Below are positions 1-9,482 of a stretch of 64,000 nucleotides of DNA, in pieces. Location: contig NZ_RYEV01000004.1 of NCBI RefSeq assembly GCF_004138485.1, forward strand, positions 1,300,803-1,364,802, written 5' to 3'. The position numbers and the translations under genes were made by a program. The notes under the pieces are model-generated. The model searched no databases, had not been told where the DNA came from, and worked only from the letters and a program-made list of their open reading frames with translations. The stretch is from Peristeroidobacter soli (lineage in GTDB: Bacteria; Pseudomonadota; Gammaproteobacteria; Steroidobacterales; Steroidobacteraceae). Position 1 is the stretch's first letter, and each line of letters starts with the position of its first letter.

Positions 1-705
1 CGTCTTGCCGAGCTCGGGATTCTTGAGCCGCTCGCCCACCGAAGGCGTGAAGCCATTGGGCGTATAGAGCGCCCGCATCGCTGGAAAATACGTGTTGCCG
101 TCGAGCTCGAAATCCAGCACCGAGCGGGTGAATTCATCGAGCGGAAAGCCCTCCTCCGCCCACGGAATCGCCGGTTCGACCAGCGACGCCCAGGGGCGAC
201 TGCCGAAACGCGTATGCATCGCCTGCATGCCGGGCATGAAGCCGGGAATGCACGCCATCGGCGGACCGGCCGCGACACCGCCCAGCCCCGGTGGATAGGT
301 GCGCATCGGCGGCAAGTCGGGATGCAACGTGCCCATACTGTTCAAGTAATGCGTGGTGCTCGACTTCGCATCCCAATACAAACAACTCACCGTGCCGGTG
401 TGGTTGGTCATGTCGATCTGCACGGTCGCTTGCGTGATCGAGCCGGCGATCACCGCATCCATGGCATTGCCGCCGGCCTTCAACACATCGAGCATGGTCT
501 GCGTCACGATGGGATGCTGGCTGCTGGCGACGGCGCGCTTACCGCGCACCACTTCTTTGGGACCCTGACGAGACAGATCCTTGAGTGAGAATTGCCCATT
601 CTGCGTGGAGCCACGGGCCGCGGCATCGGCGACCGAAGTGCCGGCGGCGAGGCCCGTTGCCACCAGGCCCGCGCCTCGGATGAATTGACGACGATCAGTA
701 GCCAT
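1..705 (-). CDS. Gamma-glutamyltransferase-like protein, Tat-exported (partial, cut by left edge)
   Basis: Partial gene: 235 codons from an ATG at 705 remain open to the first base of the window. The N-terminus reads MATDRRQFIRGAG, a twin-arginine (RRxFI) signal followed by an Ala/Gly-rich hydrophobic stretch, so export of a folded protein by Tat is likely. The rest matches the large-subunit part of the gamma-glutamyltranspeptidase superfamily (AGGNAMDAVIA, then the PPGLGGVAAGPP and ACIPGFMPGMQ stretches). The half carrying the nucleophile lies outside the window, so activity cannot be judged. It is the last visible gene of a minus-strand run with a TonB receptor and two further family members. 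Family assignment is firm; substrate unknown. Confidence 0.85.
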   Translation of the reverse strand, partial: MATDRRQFIRGAGLVATGLAAGTSVADAAARGSTQNGQFSLKDLSRQGPKEVVRGKRAVASSQHPIVTQTMLDVLKAGGNAMDAVIAGSITQATVQIDMTNHTGTVSCLYWDAKSSTTHYLNSMGTLHPDLPPMRTYPPGLGGVAAGPPMACIPGFMPGMQAMHTRFGSRPWASLVEPAIPWAEEGFPLDEFTRSVLDFELDGNTYFPAMRALYTPNGFTPSVGERLKNPELGKT

Positions 706-785
706 GCAACTTCTCTCCGATGATTGAAACGCCTGCCGTCCAAGACGCGGCAGGCGGCCCTCGCCACAATGGCGCTGGCTCGCGC

Positions 786-3047
786 TCAGAACTGCGCGGT
801 GAAGGACAGCTGGTAGGTTCGATCCGGTGTGAACCCGATCTGCACGGGTAACCCCATTGCGTCGGCGGTCGCGGCCGACACCGCCAACGACTGCGAGGCC
901 GCCGCGATCCTGTGCTCGCCGGCCACGTTCAACACCTGCAAGTTGACGCCAAACCGATCGTTCCAGCTGATGGCGGTGCGGGCGTCCACGAACAGCGTCG
1001 AGGGAATCGTATAGAACCGCGTGCCCGTGTCGCCGGGAAAGCTCGAGTCATATTCGCTGCGATAACGCAGTCCGCCGCCCAGGCTCCAAAGTTTGTTGCC
1101 GCCAAACGGCAGTGAGTAGTCCGCCAGCAGGCCAGCTGCCCATTCCGACGTGAGCGGCAGACGATCGCCCACCACCGCGCCGCCTCGTGCTCCCGGCAGC
1201 AGACGGGTCATCTCCGCATCGGTGTACGAAACATTCGCCGACACCGTGAATGAGCGGACCGGCGCAAACGTGCCCTGCAACTCCACGCCCCGGCTGCGCG
1301 CATCACCCGCGTTGCCGATGACGGTGTTGGTGCCATTGAAGTAGTTGAGCTGGATGTTGGTCCAATCGATATAGAACACCGTCGCGTCCGCCCGCAGCCG
1401 GCCGTCCAGGCCCGCGGTCTTGAAGCCGATCTCATAGTTCTTGGTTTCATCCGGATCGAACGATGAAGTGCTGGTCGGACCGCCCGGCCGCCAGCCCGTC
1501 GCGTAGCGGGCATACAGCATCGACTCTCCGGGCAGATGCCAGCGCACTCCCAGCGATTCGGTCAGCACATCCTCGTTCGACTCGCCCCCCGAGCGGGCGG
1601 GAAAGAGGCCGATCAGCTGCAGGTAGCCGCTCGCCGTCACGTCGCGGTCCTGCTCGTTGTGGCTGTAGCGAACGCCCGCCGACACGTCCAAGGTCGATGT
1701 GATGTAGTACGTGACGTTGGCGAAGCCCGCGTACTCGGTCGACTTCGTATCGTTGATCACCGTTTGATAATTGGACAGCAGGGCCAGCGTCGGCGCCAAT
1801 GCCGGTGGCGGCGGCGCGCCGTAGTTATAAATGATATTGGTGCCGCTGACGTAGCGGTTGTCTTCATCGGTATAGTACAGGCCGGTCATCCATTCGAACT
1901 TCTCGCTCGGCGCGGACGCCAGGCGCAGTTCCTGAGTGAATCGCTCGGTCGACGGCGCCACGGGACCGGCCGCCTGCAACAGCGACGCCAGCGCGCCGAA
2001 CGACGGCACGAATGCCGGCACGTAGATGGTCGTGTAGTCCGAGAGCATGCTGACCTTGAAACGGGAATTGCTGGTCGCCGAAGTCAGCGTCATGCCGTTC
2101 GCGAAGTCATAGTTCACGGTGGCCTCGGTCACCGTGTAGGTCGAGCGCCTGAAGCCGTCGACGTAGTTGAATCCCGCAAACTCGCCGTAGATCGGCTGCA
2201 ACGTCTGTGCGTTGCCGTCGACGGTGCCGACATGCGGCGTGTTGCTCTCATCCACGAACGCCGTGAGATCGATGGTGAGCGGATCGCTCGGCTTGATCCG
2301 CAACTTGATCCGGCCACCCTGGCTCGATCGCTCCTCGAGGCCGGTGCGTCCCGTACGCACATCCGTCAATGGCCCGTCGTTGTGAGAGTAGAAGCCGCTC
2401 AAGCGCACCGCCATCTTGTCTCGCCACAGCGGAATGTTGGTGCCGGCCCGCGTCGAATAGCCGTCCGTGTCCGTTCCCGTCGAGCGACCGTATTCCAGGC
2501 GCGCATACGAATCCCAGTTCTGCAGATCCGGCTTCTTGGTCACATATTTGACCAGGCCGCTGAGCGTGCTCGCGCCATACAACGTGCCTTGCGGTCCGCG
2601 CAGCACCTCGACCCGCTCCAGATCGAACGGATCGATGTCGGGGCTGAACAGCGCGCCCAGCGCGAACCCCGAGCTCGAGCCGAACGGCGCATCGTCGATA
2701 TAGACGCCGACCGCCGGGCTCAAATCGCTGCTGCCCGTCGACACGCCGCGCATGATGATGCGGTTCGATGAGCCAGCCGAAGCCGCGACGCTCACGCCGG
2801 GGATGTAGGCGGCAAGATCGCTGAGATCCTCCGCGTGCACGCGCACCACCAGATCCTCACCGATCGCCGTGACCGACGAACCCACTTTCTCCAGCGACTC
2901 ATTGCGCTTGTTCGCTGTGACGATGATTTCCTCCAGCACGCTCGCCGCGTCGCTCTCGGCGGCAAAACTGACGACGGGCACGCTGACTGCGCCGGCCAGC
3001 GCCGCAGTGATCGGCAGATACAACACACGAGAATGTGACATCGACAC
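786..3047 (-). CDS. TonB-dependent outer-membrane receptor
   Basis: A 753-residue receptor with a signal peptide, a TonB-box-like segment (EEIIVTANKR, about residues 40-49), a plug domain (NRIIMRGVSTGS; VEVLRGPQGTLYGAS near residue 150) and a long beta-barrel ending in an aromatic residue (LSFTAQF). There is no STN domain, so it should only import its ligand. It lies between gamma-glutamyltransferase-like genes in one minus-strand operon, which suggests an amide- or peptide-like ligand (inference). Start: GTG at 3047 lies 5 bases after GGGAGG; an ATG two codons later (3041) is also possible. Confidence 0.9.
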   Translation of the reverse strand: MSMSHSRVLYLPITAALAGAVSVPVVSFAAESDAASVLEEIIVTANKRNESLEKVGSSVTAIGEDLVVRVHAEDLSDLAAYIPGVSVAASAGSSNRIIMRGVSTGSSDLSPAVGVYIDDAPFGSSSGFALGALFSPDIDPFDLERVEVLRGPQGTLYGASTLSGLVKYVTKKPDLQNWDSYARLEYGRSTGTDTDGYSTRAGTNIPLWRDKMAVRLSGFYSHNDGPLTDVRTGRTGLEERSSQGGRIKLRIKPSDPLTIDLTAFVDESNTPHVGTVDGNAQTLQPIYGEFAGFNYVDGFRRSTYTVTEATVNYDFANGMTLTSATSNSRFKVSMLSDYTTIYVPAFVPSFGALASLLQAAGPVAPSTERFTQELRLASAPSEKFEWMTGLYYTDEDNRYVSGTNIIYNYGAPPPPALAPTLALLSNYQTVINDTKSTEYAGFANVTYYITSTLDVSAGVRYSHNEQDRDVTASGYLQLIGLFPARSGGESNEDVLTESLGVRWHLPGESMLYARYATGWRPGGPTSTSSFDPDETKNYEIGFKTAGLDGRLRADATVFYIDWTNIQLNYFNGTNTVIGNAGDARSRGVELQGTFAPVRSFTVSANVSYTDAEMTRLLPGARGGAVVGDRLPLTSEWAAGLLADYSLPFGGNKLWSLGGGLRYRSEYDSSFPGDTGTRFYTIPSTLFVDARTAISWNDRFGVNLQVLNVAGEHRIAAASQSLAVSAATADAMGLPVQIGFTPDRTYQLSFTAQF

Positions 3048-3127
3048 GGCAACCTCCCATGGATCATCTATTACTTATCGGACGCGACCAGGCGGGCGGC
3101 TCAGGACGCCGCCTCCAGAGTGTTTGC

Positions 3128-4795
3128 TCAATACCCCACAGCGCGACCGCCCAGCGCCAGCTCACGAATGGCGCCACCGTGCAGCTCACCTGTCTTGGGA
3201 TCCACCTGCACACCAATCCAATAACCGCGCAGCGAGTCGTTCTCGACGATGGGCTGTCCCAGCTCGCCGACCTTCGCGATGAACTCCGGGGTGAGGTCGC
3301 CTTTGCCGACGGCCAGCGGCGGCCCGCCTTCGGCCTGCACGCCGAACAGGAACGAGCCCAGGCTCGGCTCGTCGATCGCCTGTTGCGGCGTCATTCCGAA
3401 GTCCATGACATTGACGAGCGCGCCCAGCGTGCGGTTTTGCAGGCCGGCGCCGATCGAGCTGAAGCCCATGAAGGGCTTGCCGTTCAACACCACCAGGCCG
3501 GGCTGGGTCGGATCGGGCAGGCGCTCGCCGGGCGCGACCTTGGCGATGGCTTCGCGCTGAAACGAAGCGGAGTCGGGAATCGAGACACCGTCGACATTGA
3601 TTCCCGAGGCGCCCCAGCTCACCGCGTTGATCGAATGGCACACAGCTGCGATGTTGCCCCACTGGTCGATGACGACGACGGCATCGGAGTGAGCCGGCTT
3701 CGGGTTCGCGGAAGAAACAGTGGCGGCACGGCGCGCCTGCATCTCCTTCCAAAGGGTCGCGGCTGTTTCTTTCTTGACGCGCGACGTGAGGGACAGATCG
3801 ATGCCGAGCTTCTGCGCGGCGCCGGGATCGTATTCAAAGAGCATTTGCACTTTGGCGATCTGCGCCAGGGTGAACATGGCCTGCGGCGACTGCGAATATT
3901 TCCCCATCTGGGAGAGGCCGGCGATTTCCGCGAGGTTCATCGCCTGCACCAGGTTCACGCCGCCGTCGGCGGGCATCCCATGCACATAGAGGTCATACCC
4001 GTGATAGGTCGAGTGCAGCGGTTCGGACCAGATGACTTTGTAGTTCGCCAGGTCCTCCAGGGTCATGCGGCCGCCATCGCGCGCCAGAGCGGAGACGAAT
4101 TTCTTCGCCCACGGGCCGCGATACATGTATTCCGCGCCGTCGTTGGCGACATGGCGCAGCGTCTGCGCCAGCGCGGGTTGTTTGAATGTCTCGCCCGGCT
4201 GATAGGCGCTGCCATCAGGTTTGACGTAGACCGCCTTGGTCTCGGGCAGACGACCGAGCACGGCCTTGCGGAATTCGTATTGACCTTGCAGTCCCTTGCT
4301 CCACTCGACGCCCTGCTCGGCGCAGCGAATGGCGGGTTCGAACACTTTCTGCCGCGGCAATTTCCCGAAGCGTTCATGCGCCGCCTCGACGCCGGCCATG
4401 AAGCCCGGCACCAACGCGGTCCTGCCACTGGGCTGATAGCTGCCGCCGTGCAGATCCTTTGCCAGATCGACCGGATTGATGCCGGGCAGAGTCGTGGCGT
4501 CCGTTTCCGCCTTCACGGTGTTGTAGGCGGCATTCATGTTGTAGGTCCGACCGCTGGCGGCGTCGAAGTACACCATCGTCATGATGCCGGCATAGCTCAC
4601 CCACGAACCGGCGGCCATGCAGACTTGAGTGAGCGCGGTCGCCATCGCGGCATCCGCCGCACTGCCGCCGGCTTTGAGAATCTCCACACCGCCTTCGATC
4701 GCCGTCGATCCCGTCGTGCCTGTCACCATGCCGTGACCGTGTGCGGCTGGCACGGCCATGACCGCGGCACTGAGTAGCAACGCATGTTTCTTCAT
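3128..4795 (-). CDS. Gamma-glutamyltransferase-like (Ntn-hydrolase superfamily) exported protein
   Basis: 555 residues from ATG 4795, with a signal peptide (KKHALLLSAAVMAVPAAHG). Family blocks are present: ILKAGGSAADAAMATAL, QPSGRTALVPGFMAGVEAAH and YMYRGPWAKKF. In true gamma-glutamyltransferases the self-cleaving nucleophile is a Thr in a TTHxSVVD block; the equivalent here is HSDAVVVID, placing Ser370 where Thr is expected. The PLSSM oxyanion segment is also absent (RLPDPTQPG). It may therefore be a Ser-nucleophile relative or a non-processed homologue. It starts 20 bases after the stop of the upstream paralogue, consistent with an operon. An in-frame extension of the open frame above 4795 overlaps that paralogue and is rejected. 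Confidence 0.85.
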   Translation of the reverse strand: MKKHALLLSAAVMAVPAAHGHGMVTGTTGSTAIEGGVEILKAGGSAADAAMATALTQVCMAAGSWVSYAGIMTMVYFDAASGRTYNMNAAYNTVKAETDATTLPGINPVDLAKDLHGGSYQPSGRTALVPGFMAGVEAAHERFGKLPRQKVFEPAIRCAEQGVEWSKGLQGQYEFRKAVLGRLPETKAVYVKPDGSAYQPGETFKQPALAQTLRHVANDGAEYMYRGPWAKKFVSALARDGGRMTLEDLANYKVIWSEPLHSTYHGYDLYVHGMPADGGVNLVQAMNLAEIAGLSQMGKYSQSPQAMFTLAQIAKVQMLFEYDPGAAQKLGIDLSLTSRVKKETAATLWKEMQARRAATVSSANPKPAHSDAVVVIDQWGNIAAVCHSINAVSWGASGINVDGVSIPDSASFQREAIAKVAPGERLPDPTQPGLVVLNGKPFMGFSSIGAGLQNRTLGALVNVMDFGMTPQQAIDEPSLGSFLFGVQAEGGPPLAVGKGDLTPEFIAKVGELGQPIVENDSLRGYWIGVQVDPKTGELHGGAIRELALGGRAVGY

Positions 4796-4814
4796 GTCGG
4801 ATTTCCTGTGGCAC

Positions 4815-6584
4815 TCAGAAGGCGACGGCAGCACTGTTGTTACGATTGTGAGACGCGGCTTCGAGCCGACCGGTCGCTGGGTCGCGGCTGATGCCGACCC
4901 AGATACCCTCTCCGGCAAACCGCGATTGTTCGCTGTCCGCTTCGTCGTAGTCGTAGCCCATGGCGTCGAGCACCGACTGTTCGAAGCGTCCCTTGGGCAC
5001 GACCACGGTGAGTTGCATGGACTTGGGATCGGTGCGCGGCATGAAGAAGTCCGGTGCATCGATGGCCTCGCGCACCGACATGCCGAACTCGGTGACATTC
5101 AACAGCGCCTGCATCGTGCGTTGGTGCAACCCGCTGCCCATCGAGGCAAAGCCGAGCACCGCCCGTCCGTCCTTGAACAGAATTCCCGTTTCGGTGACCG
5201 CCGGCAGACGTTTGCCAGGGCCGACCTTGGCAATCTGCGCTTGCTGAAAGCTCGCCGGATCGCCGATCGAAATGCCGTCGACGGAAATCGCGGTCCGTCC
5301 CCACAGTACGGCATTGATGCTGTGAGTGATCGCCGCGATGTTGCCGTCGCGGTCGATCACGACTACGTCATCCGAATGACGTGGCTTCGGCGTGGCGAAA
5401 CGAAACGGCGTCACGCCCGCCTGCATCCGCTTCCACAAATCGTTGGCGTGCTCCGGCGTGATGCGAGCCTGCGGCGAGAAGTCCATGCCCGGATAGAGTT
5501 GCGCGCGCGTTGCGTCCGGCAAGAAATCCAGCCACACCATTTGCGATACATCGATGGCCTTGCGCAACGATGCGCCCGACTTGCTCCAGTGCTCGCCACC
5601 GGGCAGCCCGGCGGCACGCGCCAGCTGTTGCGCTTCGATCAGCGCGGCGCCGCCACTGTTGGGCGCGGGATTGGTTTGGATCTGATAGCGACCGACGTTC
5701 GCGATCAGCGGATCGCTCCAGATCACGTCATAGGCGGCGAGATCCTGGAGCGTCATCTTGCCGCCGTCGGCCTGGATAGCCGCGACCGCCTTCTTCGCCC
5801 AAGGTCCGCGATAGATATAGTCGGCGCCATTCCTGGCGATGCCCCGTAACGTTTTCGCCAACGCCGGCTGACGAAACAAATCGCCCTGGCGATACGACGA
5901 GCCGTCCGCTTTGGTGAACGTTGCACGCGTTGCCGGCAACCGACGCAGATCGGCATCGCGGAACGCGAGGTAACCGGCGAGACCGTCGGTAACCGGCATG
6001 CCCTGCTCGGCGACGTAGATCGCGGGTTCATAGAGCTGCGCAAACGGCAGACGACCGAAACGTTTGTGGGCTGCCTCCACGCCTTTGGTGAAACCGCCGA
6101 CCAGCGCCGTGCGACCGCTCGGCTGGCTGCCACGGAGCGCATCCAACGATCCGCTCATGGTCAGCGAACCCGGAATGCTCATGGGCTCGGTTTCACCACG
6201 CACCGTGTTCCACTCGGCGTTCATGGTGTAGACCTTGCCGCTCTTGGCGTCGTAATAGACCAGCGACAGGATGCCGAAGTAACTGATGGGCGCGCCGGCG
6301 GTCAGCGCGACTTGCATGTTGGCGGCCGTCAACGCGGCATCGATTGCGTTGCCGCCTTGCTTGAGCGCTTCCAGGCCTGCGCGCGCCGCCAATCCGTTAT
6401 ATGCAACGGTCACCGCACCATTGCTGCCCGAGGCATGACCCGCTTCGGTGCGTACGACATTCTGATCGCTCAGGAAGCGTTCGTAGTCGGCCCGCCACTG
6501 CGTCGGGTTGAGATCAGCCGCGGGGCTGGGCAAGGTCGTCGCAGCCATCGTGAGTCCCGCCAACGCCGTGAATATGAATCGCAT
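4815..6584 (-). CDS. Gamma-glutamyltransferase-like exported protein, first gene of operon
   Basis: 589 residues with signal peptide (RFIFTALAGLTMAATTLPSPA) and the same family blocks as the next gene (LKQGGNAIDAALTAANMQ, YIYRGPWAKKA). The processing-site block reads KPRHSDDVVVIDRDGN, giving Ser404 instead of the usual catalytic Thr, and the PLSSM-type segment is replaced by RLPAVTETG. ATG 6584 is preferred over an in-frame GTG four codons upstream because GGAGGG sits 5 bases before it. It heads the minus-strand operon and faces an AraC regulator across a short divergent promoter region that contains a perfect palindrome. Confidence 0.86.
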   Translation of the reverse strand: MRFIFTALAGLTMAATTLPSPAADLNPTQWRADYERFLSDQNVVRTEAGHASGSNGAVTVAYNGLAARAGLEALKQGGNAIDAALTAANMQVALTAGAPISYFGILSLVYYDAKSGKVYTMNAEWNTVRGETEPMSIPGSLTMSGSLDALRGSQPSGRTALVGGFTKGVEAAHKRFGRLPFAQLYEPAIYVAEQGMPVTDGLAGYLAFRDADLRRLPATRATFTKADGSSYRQGDLFRQPALAKTLRGIARNGADYIYRGPWAKKAVAAIQADGGKMTLQDLAAYDVIWSDPLIANVGRYQIQTNPAPNSGGAALIEAQQLARAAGLPGGEHWSKSGASLRKAIDVSQMVWLDFLPDATRAQLYPGMDFSPQARITPEHANDLWKRMQAGVTPFRFATPKPRHSDDVVVIDRDGNIAAITHSINAVLWGRTAISVDGISIGDPASFQQAQIAKVGPGKRLPAVTETGILFKDGRAVLGFASMGSGLHQRTMQALLNVTEFGMSVREAIDAPDFFMPRTDPKSMQLTVVVPKGRFEQSVLDAMGYDYDEADSEQSRFAGEGIWVGISRDPATGRLEAASHNRNNSAAVAF

Positions 6585-6638
6585 CGTTCCCTCCACTGTC
6601 TCACGTTAGGACGCGAGCGCTCGGGACCGGCCTATGCA

Positions 6639-6654
6639 GATCGTCCGGACGATC
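6639..6654. promoter_or_regulatory. 16-bp perfect palindrome in divergent promoter region
   Basis: GATCGTCCGGACGATC is a perfect 16-bp inverted repeat in the roughly 120-bp gap between the gamma-glutamyltransferase operon (minus) and the AraC-type gene (plus). Position and symmetry suit an operator; the cognate regulator is not shown by the sequence. Confidence 0.5.
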
Positions 6655-6706
6655 ATGCGATTCGTCAGACTTGCACCCGCTGCAGGGAACACGTTTACTT
6701 CGCCAG

Positions 6707-7732
6707 GTGGCGAAAATCACATCCACAGCGTCATCCACGGCCGCGCCGGAACCGCCGAGCGTGATCGACCTGCGCGCGATCTGTAACGCGCCGGCGCTGG
6801 AGATCTATGAAGGCGACACCGACGTGAGCGCCGTCGAACTCGCGCCGGGATTGGTGGAAGTCAAATACGAATCGGCCACGATGCAGGGGCGCCAGTGGAT
6901 GTGCCGCCCCCGACCGGACCTGTGCGTGATGGTGTCCGCGCTCGACAAGACGCCGGTCTTGAACTATTCAATGGCCGGCGACGCGCTGCTGGTGGTGCAA
7001 TTGAGATTGAGCGGTTACGCCATTCACGGCGAGCAGGTGGACGAGAACACCGCGTCCGCCATGATCACTTATTTTCCACCCGGCGCCCGCATGCCGTGGC
7101 AACTGCCTCGCGTGGGCCCGTGGTACACCATCGCGATCTTCGGCACGCTGGACGCCATCGAACGCCAGTGGGGCCTGGGGGTCGCGATGGCTCAGGCACT
7201 GGACCACACACCCGCCACGTTGGAACGGTGCACTCAGATCCTTCGCAAACCCTGGATGATTACGCAGGGCGCGACGGAGGTGCTGCGAGATGTCCTCGCC
7301 TTTCGTTTCACCGGCGCGGTCGGGCGTGCTTACACCGAAGCACGCGCTCAACAGTTGTTGTGCGAGGCCTTGATCGGAATGGGCGATATCTGTCGTCGCC
7401 GTCCCTCGCCGGTCCGAACGCGACATCTGGTGCAACGGGCACGCGCCATCATCGCCAACCATCCCGAGCGACCGCACACGTTGCAATCGCTGTCACGCTC
7501 GCTCGGCTTGAATCGCACCCTGCTGGCGGAAGGATTCCATGCCGAGTTCGGCGAAACCGTGTTTGCGTTTCTACAGCGTGAACGACTGCGGCGTGCCTGG
7601 ACGCTCCTGGAAAATGCCAGCGAACGCGTGGCCGCCGTCGCCGCGCGAGTGGGCTACCGGGACGCGGCCAGCTTCACTCGCGCCTTCAAGGCACACTACG
7701 GCGTCACTCCCCGCCACGTTGGCCGGCGATGA
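6707..7732 (+). CDS. AraC-family transcriptional regulator
   Basis: About 340 residues. The C-terminal ~100 residues form the double helix-turn-helix of the AraC/XylS family (HTLQSLSRSLGLNRTLLAEGF; then VAAVAARVGYRDAASFTRAF, HYGVTPRHV). The N-terminal two thirds is a sensor region without a recognised signature. It is divergent from the gamma-glutamyltransferase/TonB operon and is the natural candidate to control it. Start is uncertain: no good ribosome site is visible; GTG 6707 or TTG 6671 are the options. The last 29 bases overlap the 3' end of the convergent DUF885 gene. Confidence 0.85.
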   Translation: MAKITSTASSTAAPEPPSVIDLRAICNAPALEIYEGDTDVSAVELAPGLVEVKYESATMQGRQWMCRPRPDLCVMVSALDKTPVLNYSMAGDALLVVQLRLSGYAIHGEQVDENTASAMITYFPPGARMPWQLPRVGPWYTIAIFGTLDAIERQWGLGVAMAQALDHTPATLERCTQILRKPWMITQGATEVLRDVLAFRFTGAVGRAYTEARAQQLLCEALIGMGDICRRRPSPVRTRHLVQRARAIIANHPERPHTLQSLSRSLGLNRTLLAEGFHAEFGETVFAFLQRERLRRAWTLLENASERVAAVAARVGYRDAASFTRAFKAHYGVTPRHVGRR

Positions 7733-9482
7733 AACGCTCGATGCGTTCCGTCAGCACATCGAGCGGCATCGCGCCGTCACCGACGGCGGCGGCATGAAAG
7801 CGGCGAATGTCGAACTTCTCGCCCAGCTGCGCCTCGCTGGTGCGCCGTAGCTGCCAGAACTGGTCGTAGCCCAATCGATAATCCAGCGCCTGCGCGAACA
7901 GGTCCGTCGAATAACGCAGCGTCTCGGAGGCGATCTGCACGTCGGATTCGAACGTGTGCTCCTTCATGTACGCGCGCGCTTTGTCGAGCGGCCAATCGAA
8001 ATAGTTCAGGCCGGTGTCCACGACCAGACGAGTGGCAAGCATCGACTGCAATAGCAGATGTCCGTAGCGATCGTACGGATCGGAGTACAGCCCCATCTCC
8101 ATGCCCAGACTCGCGGCGTACTCAGCCCACCCCTCGGTGAACGCCCCGAACAACAGGAACTCGCGAATCGGATGCACCGACTCATTCTCGGCCTGCAGCG
8201 CCAGGTGCAGATGATGACCGGGAATCAACTCGTGATAGATCAGGTGCTGGGCGGACACCAGCGAGCGCTGATCGAGGCTGGAACCGTTGTAGAAATACGT
8301 GCCCGCCGGATTGTCGGGCGACGGCTCCTGATAGTACCCATAGGTCATGCCCGGCTCCGCCGCCGGATCCAGCCGCTTCACACCGTACGCGGCCTTGGGC
8401 AACACCGAGAAATAGTCGGGGATCTTGGGCGCCATGCGTTCGACGTAGCCGAGATAGCGCTTCTCGACGTCGGCCGGCGTCTTGGCAATGAAGCGCGGGT
8501 CCTTGCGCAACAGCTGATGAAAGGCTTCGCGATCGCCCCTGAACTTCAATTCCTCGCGAATCGCCTTCATCTGCGCGTCCAAGTCGGCGACCGCGGCGAG
8601 CCCACGATCGTGAATCTCCTGAGGCGTGAGCGACAGGCCCGTGCCGTAAGCGATCCGGCGCAGATAATTTTCCTTGCCGCCGGGATACTGCGACAAGCCG
8701 ACGCGCTCCGGCGCCGCCGCCACGTAGGCATCGTCGAAGATCGCAATGATCCGGTCGTACGCGGGCAGCACGACCTGATCGAACTTCTGCTTCAGCGAGC
8801 CATGAAACGTCGCCACGTCCGCAGGCGCGAGTGCACTAGTACGCGCTGGCGCGACATCCAGAGCGGTCACGACGCCACCGCGCAGCCCCGTCAGTGACGT
8901 GCGCACACCGGCAATGGCTGGCTTCGGCACGCGAATCCCGCGTTCCGCCTGCCCGCGCGTCTTCGCCGCCATCTGGTCGATCAGCGTCGCGTATTCATCC
9001 ACGAGGTGCAGATACCGCTGTAGGTCATCCGCCGTTTCGAACTTCTGTGCGGCGAGCACCCGCTGGATGCTCAGCACACTCATCGCGCCGCTATAAGGCG
9101 TCACCGCGAAGTTGAGCCAATAGTCTTCCGCCGCGTTCGCTCCCTGTTCGTAGGTGTGCTCCAGCAGTCGAGCCAGCACCCAGCGATCCTCCGGCACACC
9201 CGACAGATCGATCGTCCGCAAGCGTGTGAGCGCCGCGCGATTGAAGTCAGCTTCCTGCTGTGCTTCCTCGAACGTGAGATCCTCGATCTGCGTCACGGGA
9301 AGATTGCTTTGCATCCGGACCAGCGAGTTCCGGACACGCCAGCGTTCCAACAACTCATCCGCCAGCCCATCGACCTCGGCCGTCGCGTTGACCTGCCGGT
9401 TGCCCGTTTCCTGCGTCGGTTGCTGTTTCTGCCCGCAGGCGCCGAGCAGGCTCAACGCCACCATCGCCACTAGGATCTTCAT
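7704..9482 (-). CDS. DUF885-family lipoprotein, putative metallopeptidase
   Basis: 592 residues. Lipoprotein signal with lipobox LLGAC (Cys16). The C-terminal half has the family's zinc-peptidase-like motif HELIPGHHLH followed by FGAFTEGWAEYA, which supplies a downstream Glu ligand; length fits the family. Probably a membrane-anchored periplasmic peptidase. It converges on and overlaps the AraC gene by 29 bases and appears monocistronic. Substrate unknown. Confidence 0.87.
   Translation of the reverse strand: MKILVAMVALSLLGACGQKQQPTQETGNRQVNATAEVDGLADELLERWRVRNSLVRMQSNLPVTQIEDLTFEEAQQEADFNRAALTRLRTIDLSGVPEDRWVLARLLEHTYEQGANAAEDYWLNFAVTPYSGAMSVLSIQRVLAAQKFETADDLQRYLHLVDEYATLIDQMAAKTRGQAERGIRVPKPAIAGVRTSLTGLRGGVVTALDVAPARTSALAPADVATFHGSLKQKFDQVVLPAYDRIIAIFDDAYVAAAPERVGLSQYPGGKENYLRRIAYGTGLSLTPQEIHDRGLAAVADLDAQMKAIREELKFRGDREAFHQLLRKDPRFIAKTPADVEKRYLGYVERMAPKIPDYFSVLPKAAYGVKRLDPAAEPGMTYGYYQEPSPDNPAGTYFYNGSSLDQRSLVSAQHLIYHELIPGHHLHLALQAENESVHPIREFLLFGAFTEGWAEYAASLGMEMGLYSDPYDRYGHLLLQSMLATRLVVDTGLNYFDWPLDKARAYMKEHTFESDVQIASETLRYSTDLFAQALDYRLGYDQFWQLRRTSEAQLGEKFDIRRFHAAAVGDGAMPLDVLTERIERFIAGQRGGE

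Noticed and set aside
4796-5098. N-terminal extension of the gamma-glutamyltransferase-like gene
   Set aside because: The extension overlaps the upstream paralogue in another frame and lacks homology; a good signal peptide begins at ATG 4795.
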